Shown here: positions 11,201 through 21,500 of the stretch, in pieces
Numbering within the stretch: the stretch's first letter is position 1
How the letters are laid out: every line of letters begins with the position of its first letter
NCBI GenBank assembly: GCA_934045075.1
Contig: OW203726.1
Span: forward strand, 22,073,488 to 22,137,487
Length of the DNA stretch: 64,000 nt
Direction of reading: 5' to 3'
DNA from: Yponomeuta sedellus
Lineage: Eukaryota > Arthropoda > Insecta > Lepidoptera > Yponomeutidae
Notes under the pieces: model-generated
Seen by the model: only the letters and a program-made list of their open reading frames with translations
What the model was told of the DNA's origin: nothing
Databases searched by the model: none
Program-made: the position numbers and the translations under genes

Positions 11201-12056
11201 AATGCACGTAAACAATGATACAGAACCATGGCAAACAATAACAACGGATCTAATAGGACCACTTCCAAGGTCATCGAAAGGTTACAACTATATAATAGTA
11301 TTCCACGACAAGTTTACAAAGTGGACAGAAGTAAGAGCACTGAGAACAGCAACCGCAACGACCATAATAAGAGCCCTGAAAGAATGCATTCTTATGCGCT
11401 ACGGATGTCCTAGAACAATTTTATCCGATAATGGCCGGCAATTCGTCAGTAAACAGTTTCAAGACGAGCTCAAGAAATACGGCATCGAACAGAGACTAAC
11501 ACCTCCCTATTCGGCACAATGCAACCCCACAGAGAGAGTAAACAAGACGTTAGAATCAATGATAACAGCTTACATATCAGAAAACCACAAAAAATGGGAC
11601 GAGTTCTTGCCAGAGTTTAACTTCGCACTTAACACATCACGACAAGAATCAACGAAATATACGCCGGCCTTCATGCTGTTCGGAAGAGAACTTAAAATGC
11701 CAGGAGATAGAAACGATTTCCCTACACCAGCCCTAAAAGAAAGACAAAGAATCGAGGAGGTATATGAACTAGCACGAATACATCAGAACACGGCATCGAA
11801 CAGACAAAAAATACATTACGACAAGCACCGGAGACAGTGGGAACCACGCCTAGGGGATTTAGTACTGAAAAGAGAATTCCCACTCTCAAACGCGGGTCGA
11901 GACTTCTGTGCGAAACTAGCACCAAAGTTTTCAGGACCCTATAGAATAGTCGAGATAATGTCACCCGTAATGTTTAAGTTAAGTGATCAGGCACGAAGAA
12001 GGCGATTGATAACAAGCCACGTAAAGGATTTAAAGGAATACCACACAGAAAAATAA
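8253..12056 (+). CDS. gag-pol: Gypsy Gag-Pol polyprotein
   Basis: The 1267-aa single polyprotein makes the particle and copies and inserts the element. An N-terminal Ty3-type Gag is followed by a zinc knuckle C214-C217-H222-C227. A second knuckle at 235-248 has Lys243 in place of the histidine. The protease has DTGS at D293. The reverse transcriptase has YLDD with D594/D595. RNase H begins with TDAS at D741. The integrase zinc domain is H930/H937/C967/C970, and the catalytic triad is D999, D1059 and E1094. Gag and Pol share one frame with no shift or stop, unlike many Gypsy elements that use two frames, so the Gag to Pol ratio must be set otherwise. The start is the first ATG after the primer site; an internal ATG four codons on is possible. 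All catalytic residues are present. Confidence 0.95.
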   Translation: MANMENASINMPTNMDLVFDIGEDPVEFLERLEELMKINDTKPDAALAVLPKVLKGKALLWHRNNSSQWKSFAEFTEEFKEYYFPRNFETELLERIISRKQGYTERFINYLIDLQTLIRRHGKMNEVEKLERIYQNMHPDYKCYAKRQDVKNIRDLITLANEYEKIQQERNNYHTAITGRQYSPIANSSWLDQTRNMPETGRKITPTYETIRCCWNCGKYGHQSKECRGRRAIFCRQCGVIGKLSRNCCESGRNLEGTRRNEYANTSGEDERKDNRHYVDMKVRNKTFKALIDTGSTNSYINQETYLFCLTGGAAKELRCKRSITLADGSTLSITKAFALELEINGISFVHQVSYLPGSAINIIGMDIINRIGLKLSWEKPQVKQETKSRETEVITDTLTEDQEQRLKKILQQEFEACERTAKGNTWLKHKIKMKHTVPVKQKYYPRNPKLQQIIDEKITKMLEDRVIEKSSSPYSSPIVLAKKENGDYRFCIDFRRINEISEKDAYPIPQIDDTLEKLRNANYFSKLDLKNGYWNVALEDESKPYTAFTVPGRGLYQFRVMPFGLHSSGATFQRLLDMVIGPELEPNAYVYLDDIIVCSNTFTEHVDHLREIFKRIREARLNINREKCEFCKAEVEYLGHVVTREGIKMNENKVKAITQLKAPTTVKELRRFIGMTSWYRKFIPGYAEIMEPLVRLLKKEQKFAWEKEQEKAINTMKQLLTRSPVLTRADFTKPFTIQTDASDVGLGAVLTQEHEGQEKVIMYASRSLLPRETRYSTSEKECLAVVWAIEKMRAFVEGYHFTVLTDHQALKWLNNLKNPSGRLARWALQLQQYDFQIQYRSGKENQVADELSRNPVCTTDMNTTKDNWYEGKKKQTEETPNIDPSYCIRDKKLYKKIGSMSYGVKIQPQSEWKLCIPKSSKTEILQENHDSPNAGHLGTAKTLNKIAQRYYWPGMYRDVAKYVRNCETCQRNKPQQTKTAGLMHVNNDTEPWQTITTDLIGPLPRSSKGYNYIIVFHDKFTKWTEVRALRTATATTIIRALKECILMRYGCPRTILSDNGRQFVSKQFQDELKKYGIEQRLTPPYSAQCNPTERVNKTLESMITAYISENHKKWDEFLPEFNFALNTSRQESTKYTPAFMLFGRELKMPGDRNDFPTPALKERQRIEEVYELARIHQNTASNRQKIHYDKHRRQWEPRLGDLVLKREFPLSNAGRDFCAKLAPKFSGPYRIVEIMSPVMFKLSDQARRRRLITSHVKDLKEYHTEK

Positions 12057-12459
12057 AAGACGATATTTACAGAAAACGGAACAAATAAATTCTCGGTACA
12101 ACTTTATTTTTTTTACGAACGATTTTATTTTAGTTACTAAATTAGTAATTGATACTAGGGGCGACAAGTAGCCGTAGAACGGAACGCAAAAAAAAAAAAA
12201 GTCGATGACAGATTATTTATCGGTAAATGGTATTGTCGTGAGGTTATCAGGTTACAATCGTGTAAATAAAACAGCTAAAGAGCTACAAAACAAGTTAATA
12301 ACAAAGTAACCAACTAAAATGTTCTAGGAAAAGGATTAAAAGGCAAGTTCGTGTTATTAGACAGTCGGGGAAAACGCGTAAAGGAGTAAAGTGTTAGGGC
12401 AACCATTCCGGGCGTTTCTGTAATGCTGATTTTTTCCCCACAGGGAAAAATCCTCACAC

Positions 12460-12471
12460 GAAGGGGGGGAA
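12460..12471 (+). other. Gypsy polypurine tract
   Basis: GAAGGGGGGGAA directly precedes the 3' LTR and would prime plus-strand DNA synthesis. Confidence 0.85.
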
Positions 12472-13424
12472 TGTGACGTAGTTAACCACGTCACAAGCTA
12501 CACCACGAGCACCACGCAGGCACGGCGTGACAAGACGCCAGCGGAGCGCGGCCCGCGGCGCGGGGCGCCGCATGCAGTGACGCCAACAAGGACTGGCGGG
12601 AGGCGCGGCACGGCGGCGACGCGAATATAAAAGGCGCAGCGCTAGCTCAGTCGAGCGGCTCCCACTACCAGTAAAGACGTTCACCGTAGGTCCGGTCCCG
12701 GTGTCAATTTAAGGGGTTTCTGGTTCGCTGTGGGAGTCCCGGTAGGGCTTCAGGACAGTCGGAGGGGATCCCGATCTGTAGAGGGTTGAGGAACAAGTGA
12801 GGGCACATCGGCTGATCGCCGGAAGCGGTACAGTGGTCCGCCTCTGTGGGCCCATCCGAGGTTAGCCGATGCCACTCACGAGATGTCCTAGGGCATGGCA
12901 TGTTGGTTTGCCGATATTAGCCGGCCTAGGACATCTCGTGTGCCCACCTTAGCCTCTGGGTGCTGGCACGTTGGGGTTCCCGATGGTGGCCACCCCAGAT
13001 AATAGGGAATCCTGAGAGCGGTATGTTGGGGATCCCGATATCGGCCACTCCAGGATCATTGAGAGTCGTAGGTACCTCTCACCGGGAATAAGTACAGTAG
13101 TTAATAATAGTGAGCAAGTCGCCCCTAGTGTCCATCAGTAGTTAAGTTGTGTGAGTGTCGGTGTGTAACAAAGACAGTGATAATACAGGGACAATGGTTA
13201 AAACCAGTGGTAGGTTAAGTGAGAGACAATTTGAGTGTGTAGGGTTAATTGTGTAAATATTAGGTCTGTATATATTAAATGGTGTCGGTTTTTGGAATCC
13301 AAGTGTAGTCATTTGTGAGTAGTCCCCATAGGCATCCTTGAAAGCGCCAACCCGGGTAGTATTTCACCGGGTCGCGCAGAAACCTAGCCCCTCAGGCAGA
13401 GCACCTCAAGAGGTTAGTGTTACA
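12472..13424 (+). repeat. Gypsy 3' LTR
   Basis: 953 bp. I see no difference from 7126-8078. It is followed by the ACTC duplication and the continuation of the T-repeat. Confidence 0.95.
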
Positions 13425-13620
13425 ACTCATGCCAGGATTCGAACCCGCGACCTCTGGCTATCCATGCCAGCGCTCTTTCCAACTGAGCTGCTTACTGGGC
13501 GACTCACCGGCGTCAGTGAAATTTCGAACCTCTTTACAATATTCTCTGTATTACGCACAGGCAACGATAGGTTTTTTAAAGTTGTCCTTAGCACGGGTTA
13601 GTGCATTAAAAAGAATATAA
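13425..13620 (-). repeat. T-repeat, right piece, target of the Gypsy insertion
   Basis: The tRNA-like segment (minus strand, about 13429-13502) is followed by the gtgaaatttcgaacctctttac block and the ttagcacgggttagtgcatt block. The family is described at 40131-43381. Confidence 0.8.
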
Positions 13621-14459
13621 TAATTTTAATATACATCAATCTTTCATATGCATCCGAAATCGAGGGTTTTTAATCGTTAATACCAACAACTTTATAATAC
13701 CAAGAACTTATTACTCATTAGTATTAAGCTCGCTTTTGTACAAATATGCTTATTGTGCAATAAAGAATTTTCTAATTCTAATCTAAACTTTTACTATTGG
13801 AAAACTTCGAAATCGTGAAATGCCATCAGTAATTTCTTTCGCAACTTCAGAGTTTCTCCCATTTGTAGATGTACCCAGATGTGGGGATTTTGTTATAAAG
13901 TAGGTCCAGCCAGAGACACCCAGCTGAAACTTACCCAAGTTCCAGACCATCACATACATTTTGGGCACCGACTCCAAAATCTTCTTCTCCTATACCTACA
14001 TTGTATACGTATTTCAAAGGAGAATGATCAATTTACTATAGACAAAAAAAAAGACTAATATTATTCTTTTTTTGCGCCTTCTTGCGCATTGATGAAACCA
14101 ACGGTAAACTATAAAAAAATAGCTCTGGATTATGCAAGAAAAATATTATGTAATTTATATTAGATGGGAGTTTCGAGAAATCTTAATTTTGAGCCCATGT
14201 TTTGAGGTTATGACCACAGATTAAAAAGACTCAGACAATTTTGGTGGTTTGGTGTTTATGCCACAGATTATTTATGCCTTTAGCAAAGGACGTGTTAGGC
14301 ATTTACATACTGCGACTTTTTGCGGATAGCGCATGTGATTATAGAAGGTTCCATCCGTCTTTTTTGACATCCGTGTTTAATACTCTTTGATTTTTGCAAT
14401 AATTTAATCTAATCTGTGTTTGTAATGTAATCTGTACTGAAGTTTTTTAGCTACCTATA
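13621..14459. other. AT-rich, no gene recognised
   Basis: Only short random ORFs and no repeat structure that I can define. Confidence 0.5.
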
Positions 14460-14672
14460 CAGTGCGTTCACATTAACTTGACGCGTGAGAGAATTGGTAA
14501 CAAGGACATAACATGTGAATTAGCTTTTGGACCTAATCGGAAGATGGTAAAACAAGCCCTCAATCCTTTTATTTTCCCCAAGTAATAGGAATGATTTCTT
14601 ATTTAACATGGTAACAGTAAACATCTCAGTGCTACCAATTCTCTCACGCGTCAAGTTAATGTGAACGCATTG
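14460..14672. mobile_element. MITE, Tc1/mariner type
   Basis: The 213-bp element starts CAGTGCGTTCACATTAAC and ends with its reverse complement. Near-perfect terminal inverted repeats of about 42 bp are flanked by TA on each side (14458-14459 and 14673-14674). It has no transposase. TA duplication and the CAGT start fit the Tc1/mariner superfamily. Confidence 0.85.
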
Positions 14673-15329
14673 TACCGTAGAGGGAGTTCTACGAGCTATA
14701 CACACGGATGTCAACGTGGTTATACAATCAATACAGATATTTTTTAATTATTACTTTTAAACCCCTGCTTCTTTTATTTTATCAAATAAAACTATGAAAT
14801 AATTTTTCAAAAGAAACATTTTGAGGGATAAATGCTTAAAGCGCAACATAGACTGTTTTTGGTCATTCTCCTTTAGAGGTTATTTTCTTTTAAATTAGTT
14901 ATACGTTTTAAAAAAAGTGTTTTAAAAATTGTCGTTAGCACTGGTTAGTGCATTAAAAAGAATATAATTAATTATACATTTTTAGTACCTTAGTATATTG
15001 TACTTAAGTAGTCGGTTTTTATTTTTTGGTTATAATTTTTTTTTCATGATTGTTTGTGAATAGATAAAGTGCATTTAATGACCACGAGTGCCCATCGTGA
15101 ACTTCATATTAATGGAAGATCACCAGAACTCTGAAGGTGCCTGAAATCTAGGTACTATTGAGGTAGTCTTCAGCTGACTCTTAATTTTTCTAATGTAGGT
15201 TTCTAGGTCCACCGGTGCCTTATCTGGGTGTTTTTGAGCTAGAGCATCATCAGACTTCCAAATCTTAGGCTATAGAAAGTGACAGTGAAAGTAAATACTT
15301 GAGTTAAAACTGCATATTTCTACATAGTT
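14673..15329. other. No gene; a T-repeat tail fragment at about 14928-14972
   Basis: The gttagcactggttagtgcatt block marks a truncated T-repeat. The remainder is unassigned AT-rich sequence. Confidence 0.5.
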
Positions 15330-15334
15330 ATATA

Positions 15335-15465
15335 TTAAACGGGTCTAATCGCGATTATTTATGAGGTTAAACGTAATTACCTTATTTTCCGACGTTTCGG
15401 CAGCGTTACAGTTGACGGGTAGACTGAAGTGGCGAGTACAATAAATTATTGTGGGTTCTAGTTTT
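15335..15465 (-). mobile_element. Penelope-like element tail remnant
   Basis: The taatcgcgattat and ccgacgtttcggcagcgttacag blocks align with the 3' tails of the Penelope-like fragments at 44795 and 53745. Coding sequence is absent. The conserved CGAAACGTCG-type core on the minus strand is discussed in the findings. Confidence 0.55.
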
Positions 15466-15763
15466 TCGCAGCTGGCCGACACATATTATGCATGTTTCTA
15501 TCTATATTTCTAGCTATTTTTTTTATTACTATTTTATTTGAATCTATTTTACTTACAATGCAATTGACATTTCAATTATACTATATTTCACCTTGACATT
15601 GTATAAGATTAACAACGTAGATTTAGCACTTGACAGATTTGATATTTGTAATTCATAATGGTATTTTGATATTTATATTATATAAATAAACTTTAATAAC
15701 ATATTTGCATGTTAGAACATACCTAACAGAATGTACGACGTTCTTAGCGAATAAATTTTATTT

Positions 15764-16968
15764 CACTCCACTCCACTCCACTCCGCTCCGCTCCGCTCCG
15801 CTCCGCTCCGCTCCGCTCCGCTCCGCTCCACTCCACTCCACTCCACTCCACTCCACTCCACTCCACTCCACTCCACTCCACTCCACTCCACTCCACTTCA
15901 CTCCACTCCACTCCACTCCACTCCACTCCACTCCACTCCACTCCACTCCACTCCACTCCACTCCAATCCACTCCACTCCACTCCACTCCACTCCACTCCA
16001 CTCCACTCCACTCCACTCCACTCCACTCCACTCCACTCCACTCCACTCCACTCCACTCCACTCCACTCCACTCCACTCCACTCCACTCCACTCCACTCCA
16101 CTCCACTCCACTCCACTCCACTCCACTCCACTCCACTCCACTCCACTCCACTCCACTCCACTCCACTCCACTCCACTCCACTCCACTCCACTCCACTCCA
16201 CTCCACTCCACTCCACTCCACTCCACTCCACTCCACTCCACTCCACTCCACTCCACTCCACTCCACTCCACTCCACTCCACTCCACTCCACTCCACTCCA
16301 CTCCACTCCACTCCACTCCACTCCACTCCACTCCACTCCACTCCACTCCACTCCACTCCACTCCACTCCACTCCACTCCACTCCACTCCACTCCACTCCA
16401 CTCCACTCCACTCCACTCCACTCCACTCCACTCCACTCCACTCCACTCCACTCCACTCCACTCCACTCCACTCCACTCCACTCCACTCCACTCCACTCCA
16501 CTCCACTCCACTCCACTCCACTCCACTCCACTCCACTCCACTCCACTCCACTCCACTCCACTCCACTCCACTCCACTCCACTCCACTCCACTCCACTCCA
16601 CTCCACTCCACTCCACTCCACTCCACTCCACTCCACTCCACTCCACTCCACTCCACTCCACTCCACTCCACTCCACTCCACTCCACTCCACTCCACTCCA
16701 CTCCACTCCACTCCACTCCACTCCACTCCACTCCACTCCACTCCACTCCACTCCACTCCACTCCACTCCACTCCACTCCACTCCACTCCACTCCACTCCA
16801 CTCCACTCCACTCCACTCCACTCCACTCCACTCCCCTCCCCTCCACTCCTCTCCGCTCCGCTCCGCTCCGCTGCACTGCACTGCACTCCGCTCCGCTCCA
16901 CTCCACTCCACTCCACTCCACTCCACTCCACTCCACTTTACTTCACTTCACTTCACTTCACCTCATTT
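15764..16968. repeat. CTCCA pentanucleotide satellite, about 1.2 kb
   Basis: Uninterrupted (CTCCA)n, almost perfectly pure between about 15900 and 16830. Variant units CTCCG, CTTCA and CTGCA are concentrated at both edges. Because the period is 5, several frames stay open on both strands, giving apparent proteins of up to 425 aa that are artefacts. The G-rich strand is (GGAGT)n, close to the (GGAAT)n of human satellite III. Array length in the assembly may be unreliable. Confidence 0.97.
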
Positions 16969-17059
16969 TATTTTATATCTAAGAATAGAAGCTTAGAACC
17001 TCTTAAGTACTTTACAAATGTGTATAAAATATGGCTTATTGACACAAAATATAATTTTA

Positions 17060-17180
17060 AAAACCTATTTAGGAGCTAAAAATTCCACCCTTGCCGGGAT
17101 TCGAACCCGCGACCTCTGGCTTTCCGTGCCAGATAGGTTTTTAAAATTGTCCTTAGTACAAAAAAGAATATAAACAAAAT
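17060..17180 (-). repeat. Truncated T-repeat
   Basis: Conserved cctatttag, ttccaccc, cgggattcgaacccgcgacc and attgtccttag blocks. Half of the tRNA-like segment is deleted. Confidence 0.7.
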
Positions 17181-17402
17181 ATAATGTCAAAACGGCTGTC
17201 AAAATTAATCTGCGCTGAGCAAAATTTTGACAGCCGTATTCCAGTTCTTCTATGGCCACGCCTGTAAGCGCCATCTATGAATTGCTTTGGGAATTTGTGC
17301 TGAAAACTTCTTATTCTCATTTTTTTTTGTAACTATTTTTCTTTGTTCTCAGCTTGATCAAACGTTCATTGAATGTAAAAGAATACATAAGAAGCTTATT
17401 TG

Positions 17403-17650
17403 GTACTACACATTCCGGCGTTAGCGGAGCGGTAGGACACCGTCTCCTCAATCGGGAGGTCGCGGGTTCGAATCGGGACATGCACCAATACCGATGAGCA
17501 TTTGTGCAGTTCTAGTAGCAATACTACTTGCTGACGGTGAAGGAAAACATCGTAAGGAAACCCTAGTGTCTGAGGTGTTAGCGTACCTCAGCGCTTGCTA
17601 CGTACAATGGCCCAACTATGAGGCTAACTGCCGAAATCTCAGGTCTAACT
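17403..17650 (+). repeat. tRNA-derived SINE, family D
   Basis: A tRNA-like head with A-box-like TAGCGGAGCGGTAGGA and B-box GGTTCGAATC is followed by a body with gaaggaaaacatcgtaaggaa and a ctgaggtgtt...cctcag hairpin. A second full head lies at 54535-54605 and a body-only piece at 23072-23175. Confidence 0.75.
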
Positions 17651-17889
17651 ATGTTTAAGTAACTCGTTTAAGATAAGATAAGAATATTCTTTATTGAATA
17701 TACTATAGCCAAGGGTGTGGAATGCCTTGCCGTCGTCCGTTTTTCCGAACGCTTGTAGCCTGAAGCTCTTTAAGATGTTTGAACAAGCTTCTTCTGGGCA
17801 AACTCAATCCATCCTAGACCTCGTCTTTACCCTCGTTAAAGATCAAGAGTAATTCCATTTCGTATAAAACGGGTGTGTGGTATGTGGGT

Positions 17890-18150
17890 CTGCTGTGTGG
17901 TGTCGGCCTAGAGAATAGCACTAACCCAATTCTTCCCGCGGGTATCGTAAAAGGCGACTAAGGGACACAAACCGTGGGGTGGGCAGCAGCGCCCCCTGCA
18001 GTACAATTCCACCGAACTGCGATCCCCAACCCGCATGCCCAGCGTGGGGATTACGGGCATTACCCCCTATGGCAGCACAATGTGGCGCTCGTTAGGGGAG
18101 GGCTATGTCCAGCAGTGGACTAGTATAGCCTGACGACGGCGACGATATAA
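17890..18150 (+). repeat. B-repeat copy
   Basis: Complete from the gtgtcggcctagagaatagc block to the gtccagcagtggactagtatag tail with a gacgacgg simple end. Confidence 0.75.
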
Positions 18151-18288
18151 AAAGGGTGATAAGTGAAAAGTGGAGTGTTCCCTTCCAGAGCAACATTATT
18201 TTAAGCTCGACTGCCCTCAGGATTCTATTTAAAATCATGAGATAAGTGAATTAAATGTCCGGTCAAATTAAATGAAAACAACAGGATC

Positions 18289-18522
18289 TTATTGATCTTT
18301 TATTTTCTTGGTCGATAAACGTGCGTGGTCGTTGGTAAGATATTTTTCTTTCTTCGATTCTAAGCCACCGTTTTTCTTGTAATTGTCAATGTAGAATTTT
18401 GTGAACAGATACATGAATATCAAGTTGTTCGCAGACAACCAGACCGAGATGCGTTTGGATGGTGGGCAGTTGCAGTAAAACAGAGAAGCTTGATAATGGA
18501 CGAATATGCTGACAAACTGGAC
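18289..18522 (-). CDS. ELOVL-1 coding exon 5 (terminal)
   Basis: 78 codons including TAA at 18291-18289. The acceptor is TTTTCACAG. It encodes the last membrane spans (VHYQASLFYC... VWLSANNLIFMYLF) and the lysine-rich cytosolic tail. Confidence 0.92.
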   Translation of the reverse strand, partial: VQFVSIFVHYQASLFYCNCPPSKRISVWLSANNLIFMYLFTKFYIDNYKKNGGLESKKEKYLTNDHARLSTKKIKDQ

Positions 18523-21500
18523 CTGTGAAAAGACGAAAATAAGTTAAATTACCAAAAGCATACGCTCGCTCTAGTGGCTTTGTCTAACCAAGTGATTACA
18601 ATCAATAACTCGAGTTAAGCTACAACAGGCGTGGTCAGGTGCAGGATGGGTGACCGTCCCGTGACTACCGCTAGTGGCATTTTTTCCGAACGCTTCCGTG
18701 CTCCACAAGGCACCTTAAGTCGTTGGTGCCAGCTTGGCAGTCGTTAAGCCATGTCAGAGGCCTTGTGGGCGGCATGATATTATAACTTCCGACAGTAAGG
18801 CTTCCAACTGTCTTACAATCCTCCACTAACCGGGACTTGCCCCCGTGGTGGAGTTCGGCCTAAAAACCCCCGACCCAGCAGTGGAAAATGAAAATGAAAA
18901 CTAAGAAATATATTTGATTTAAATTGAAAAATACATTGTTTTTGTATTTTAGTAATCTAAAGCAGTCAATATTTTAGGAGTCAATATTTACACACATTAG
19001 GTATATAAAAAAATGCTTTATTTATACAAACATGTACAATTAGGCAGTGAGGGACAATAAGACAAATTCAGTTTCGATATCCACCACTGGAGGACAAAGC
19101 AACTAAGTTGTTCCCGATGTCCAACAACAGTGGTCAACGGGAAAATTTTTGGGGGAGGCTGGGTTGGCTCCCACTGGTGAACATCGCATTTTTTTTTCTC
19201 GATGACCGCCAGTGGTGAACAAATACTGGGGGACATCGGGAACAAAGGAACTTAACTCAGCGCCTCGCGCGATTCTATCTTCTTCGCCAGTTATGCCTAC
19301 TTACTTTGCTCGGATTATGCCCCTTGTTTACAATAGAAGTTTGATTTCTGAACGCACCCATGAGATGGCGGAACTACTTGTCATCTGTCAGATGAGCTGA
19401 AAAATTTCCCTCTTGTTTCTTGCTTGTTAAACGTGTGAGTTCCCAAAATTGTATGGCAATTAGATTGCCGGGCTTATATCTTCGCGTGAAGTGCAAGATA
19501 AATTCAGGGACGGATCCCAGTGTTGACAGTGTGGTATTCTTGGGCGACGGATGCCCAAAACAGTGGACTACTCATTTGGTGAGACCGTGGTGCCGCGAAG
19601 GTGCATTGAGGGTAACTTTTTGGGGAAAGAGCTCTTGGGATAGACGGGGAAGTCTAGGGATCCCCAGACCTTCCAGTGCACCCATCCCGAACGGCGCCGG
19701 CTGCCAAGTCGAGAGGCGTCGACGAAGACACTTACTACTGCTACTTTAACAGACGTACAGTCTATTTATTCTTACTTGTCCAATTTAGTAAACAAGATTC
19801 TAACCTTAAAATTGAGATTAGATGCCTAAACTAGACATTTTCTCGCAAATTCATGAACTATCATGAACTATGTTTATAGAATTGGCAGGGTGTTATCTAA
19901 AAGAGTGTTCCAAGTTACTTCATTTATGGAAATATGGCAGTTTTGGACTAAAATAGTAGAATCTTGTTTACTAAATTGGACAAGTAAGAATATATAGACT
20001 GTAAGTGGCTTGTTTTCTCATTAGTTTTTAAGTATAAGTGTTCAGGTGGGTCCTATAACCAATACCCCTGGAATTATATTGTTCTGTTATTGCTTTGTAA
20101 ACTACTAAACTGAGGCAAATGACAACCATTGTCGTGCTTATATCATAAAACTTCAGCCACCACGTCACCAATTGCGATTGGTGACGTGGTGGCTGAAATT
20201 TCATTCATTCATTCGCGGTCGTCTGCACGGACTGACAAACTTACCAATTGCAAAGTGGTGATGTACTTCTTCCACCACAAAAACTTCGCAAGGCTCGGTA
20301 TGGCCGACAAAGCGTAGTACGCGTACATGAAGACATGCACAACGGAGTTAAAAGCTCCAATGAAGATGACGTTGTCGTGAGGAGTGAACTTGAGGAACAG
20401 CCACGTCCCGACCATCATCAGGGTGTGGTGGTAGACGTGAAGGAAGCTCACTTGGTTGTTTTTCTTTCGAAGGACGAAGAATACAGTGTCTAGGAACTCC
20501 GTAACCTTGGCTATGAAGTACATCCATATGAGGTACAGAGCCTGGAAAATGAAAGAATAATCTTGATAAGGGCGTCATTGCGCCACGAATGAAAAAAATC
20601 TTGTTTTATAATTTTATTAAAAATTCAAAACTTAAACATTGTAAATCTGAACAACTTCTGTGAATACAATTTTTCTACATTAGGTACTGAGTCTCGAAAA
20701 TGGAAGAATAACCTTGTTAAATGCGTCATTAATGCGCCACCCGGTGCTAACTAACCCACCAATAGAAAAAAATATAAGTCGTATTGAAATACGTTTTTTT
20801 TTTATTTAATAGTGTAATGAATAATCTATCTAAATCTTTACAAGTGTTATAACAATTTCTAGAATCTACAGTCTTAAAGCTGTAATAGAAGCTTAATCTG
20901 TGATACTTTTTCTTTTTAAGTTCATTAAAACTATGTTCTGCTGACATAATTTTTTTTAGGTTTCTACAATCAACCCTCGTTATCAACCCTTGTATGTCCC
21001 CACTGTTGGGGCACGGGTCTCTTCCTGCATCGCAGGAAGGTTAGGCCATACTCCACCACGGGGGCCAAGTCCGGGTTGGTGGAGGATTGTAAGACAGTGG
21101 CGGGCCTTACTGTCAGAAGTTATCAAGCCGCCCATAAGGCCTCTGACATGGCTTAACGACTGCCATTATATGACAGCCGGCACCAATGGCTCAACGTGCC
21201 TTGCGAAGCACGGAAGGGCTCGGAAAAATGCCACTAGCGGTAGTCATGTGATGCTCACCCATCCCGTCCCTGACCGCGCCTGTTGTTGCTTAACCAAGTG
21301 ATTGATTCCAATCACTCGCTTCGCCTAGGCCACGAGCGCTTCTGATGGTTTAATTATTTTTATCGGATTGTCAGTAGCATATTCCTACTGAATAATGTGT
21401 CACATCTTTGTATATTTCATGATTCGAGAAAATTCCATAGGGCTTAGCGACTCAGATCAGTGAAGCCGTATTTTTCCTTACGAAGTACTCGTGGGAACGT

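Larger units (their letters stand above)
7126..13424 (+). mobile_element. Complete Ty3/Gypsy LTR retrotransposon
   Basis: It has 953-bp LTRs at both ends with no difference that I noticed, a 4-bp target duplication ACTC (7122-7125 and 13425-13428), a tRNA-Lys-type primer-binding site, one gag-pol ORF in the order Gag, protease, reverse transcriptase, RNase H, integrase, and a polypurine tract. That domain order defines Ty3/Gypsy. There is no env ORF between 12057 and the 3' LTR, so it is an intracellular retrotransposon and not an errantivirus. Matching LTRs and an uninterrupted ORF point to very recent insertion; it may still be active. Confidence 0.96.

Noticed and set aside
12057..12459. 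Possible env gene of the Gypsy element
   Set aside because: Only about 400 bases remain before the polypurine tract and no membrane-protein ORF is present.
15705..16982. 425-aa ORF of HSTPL repeats and two minus-strand ORFs of about 395 aa
   Set aside because: They are translations of the (CTCCA)n satellite; a 5-base period keeps several frames open on both strands. No gene signals.
20248..20493. Plus-strand ORF opposite ELOVL-1 exon 4
   Set aside because: Shadow of the real exon on the minus strand.
20990..21301. Recurrent 60-100 aa ORFs in A-repeats (also 35839, 47785, 55280)
   Set aside because: Similar only because the A-repeat is repeated; frames are not consistently open and no domain is recognised.
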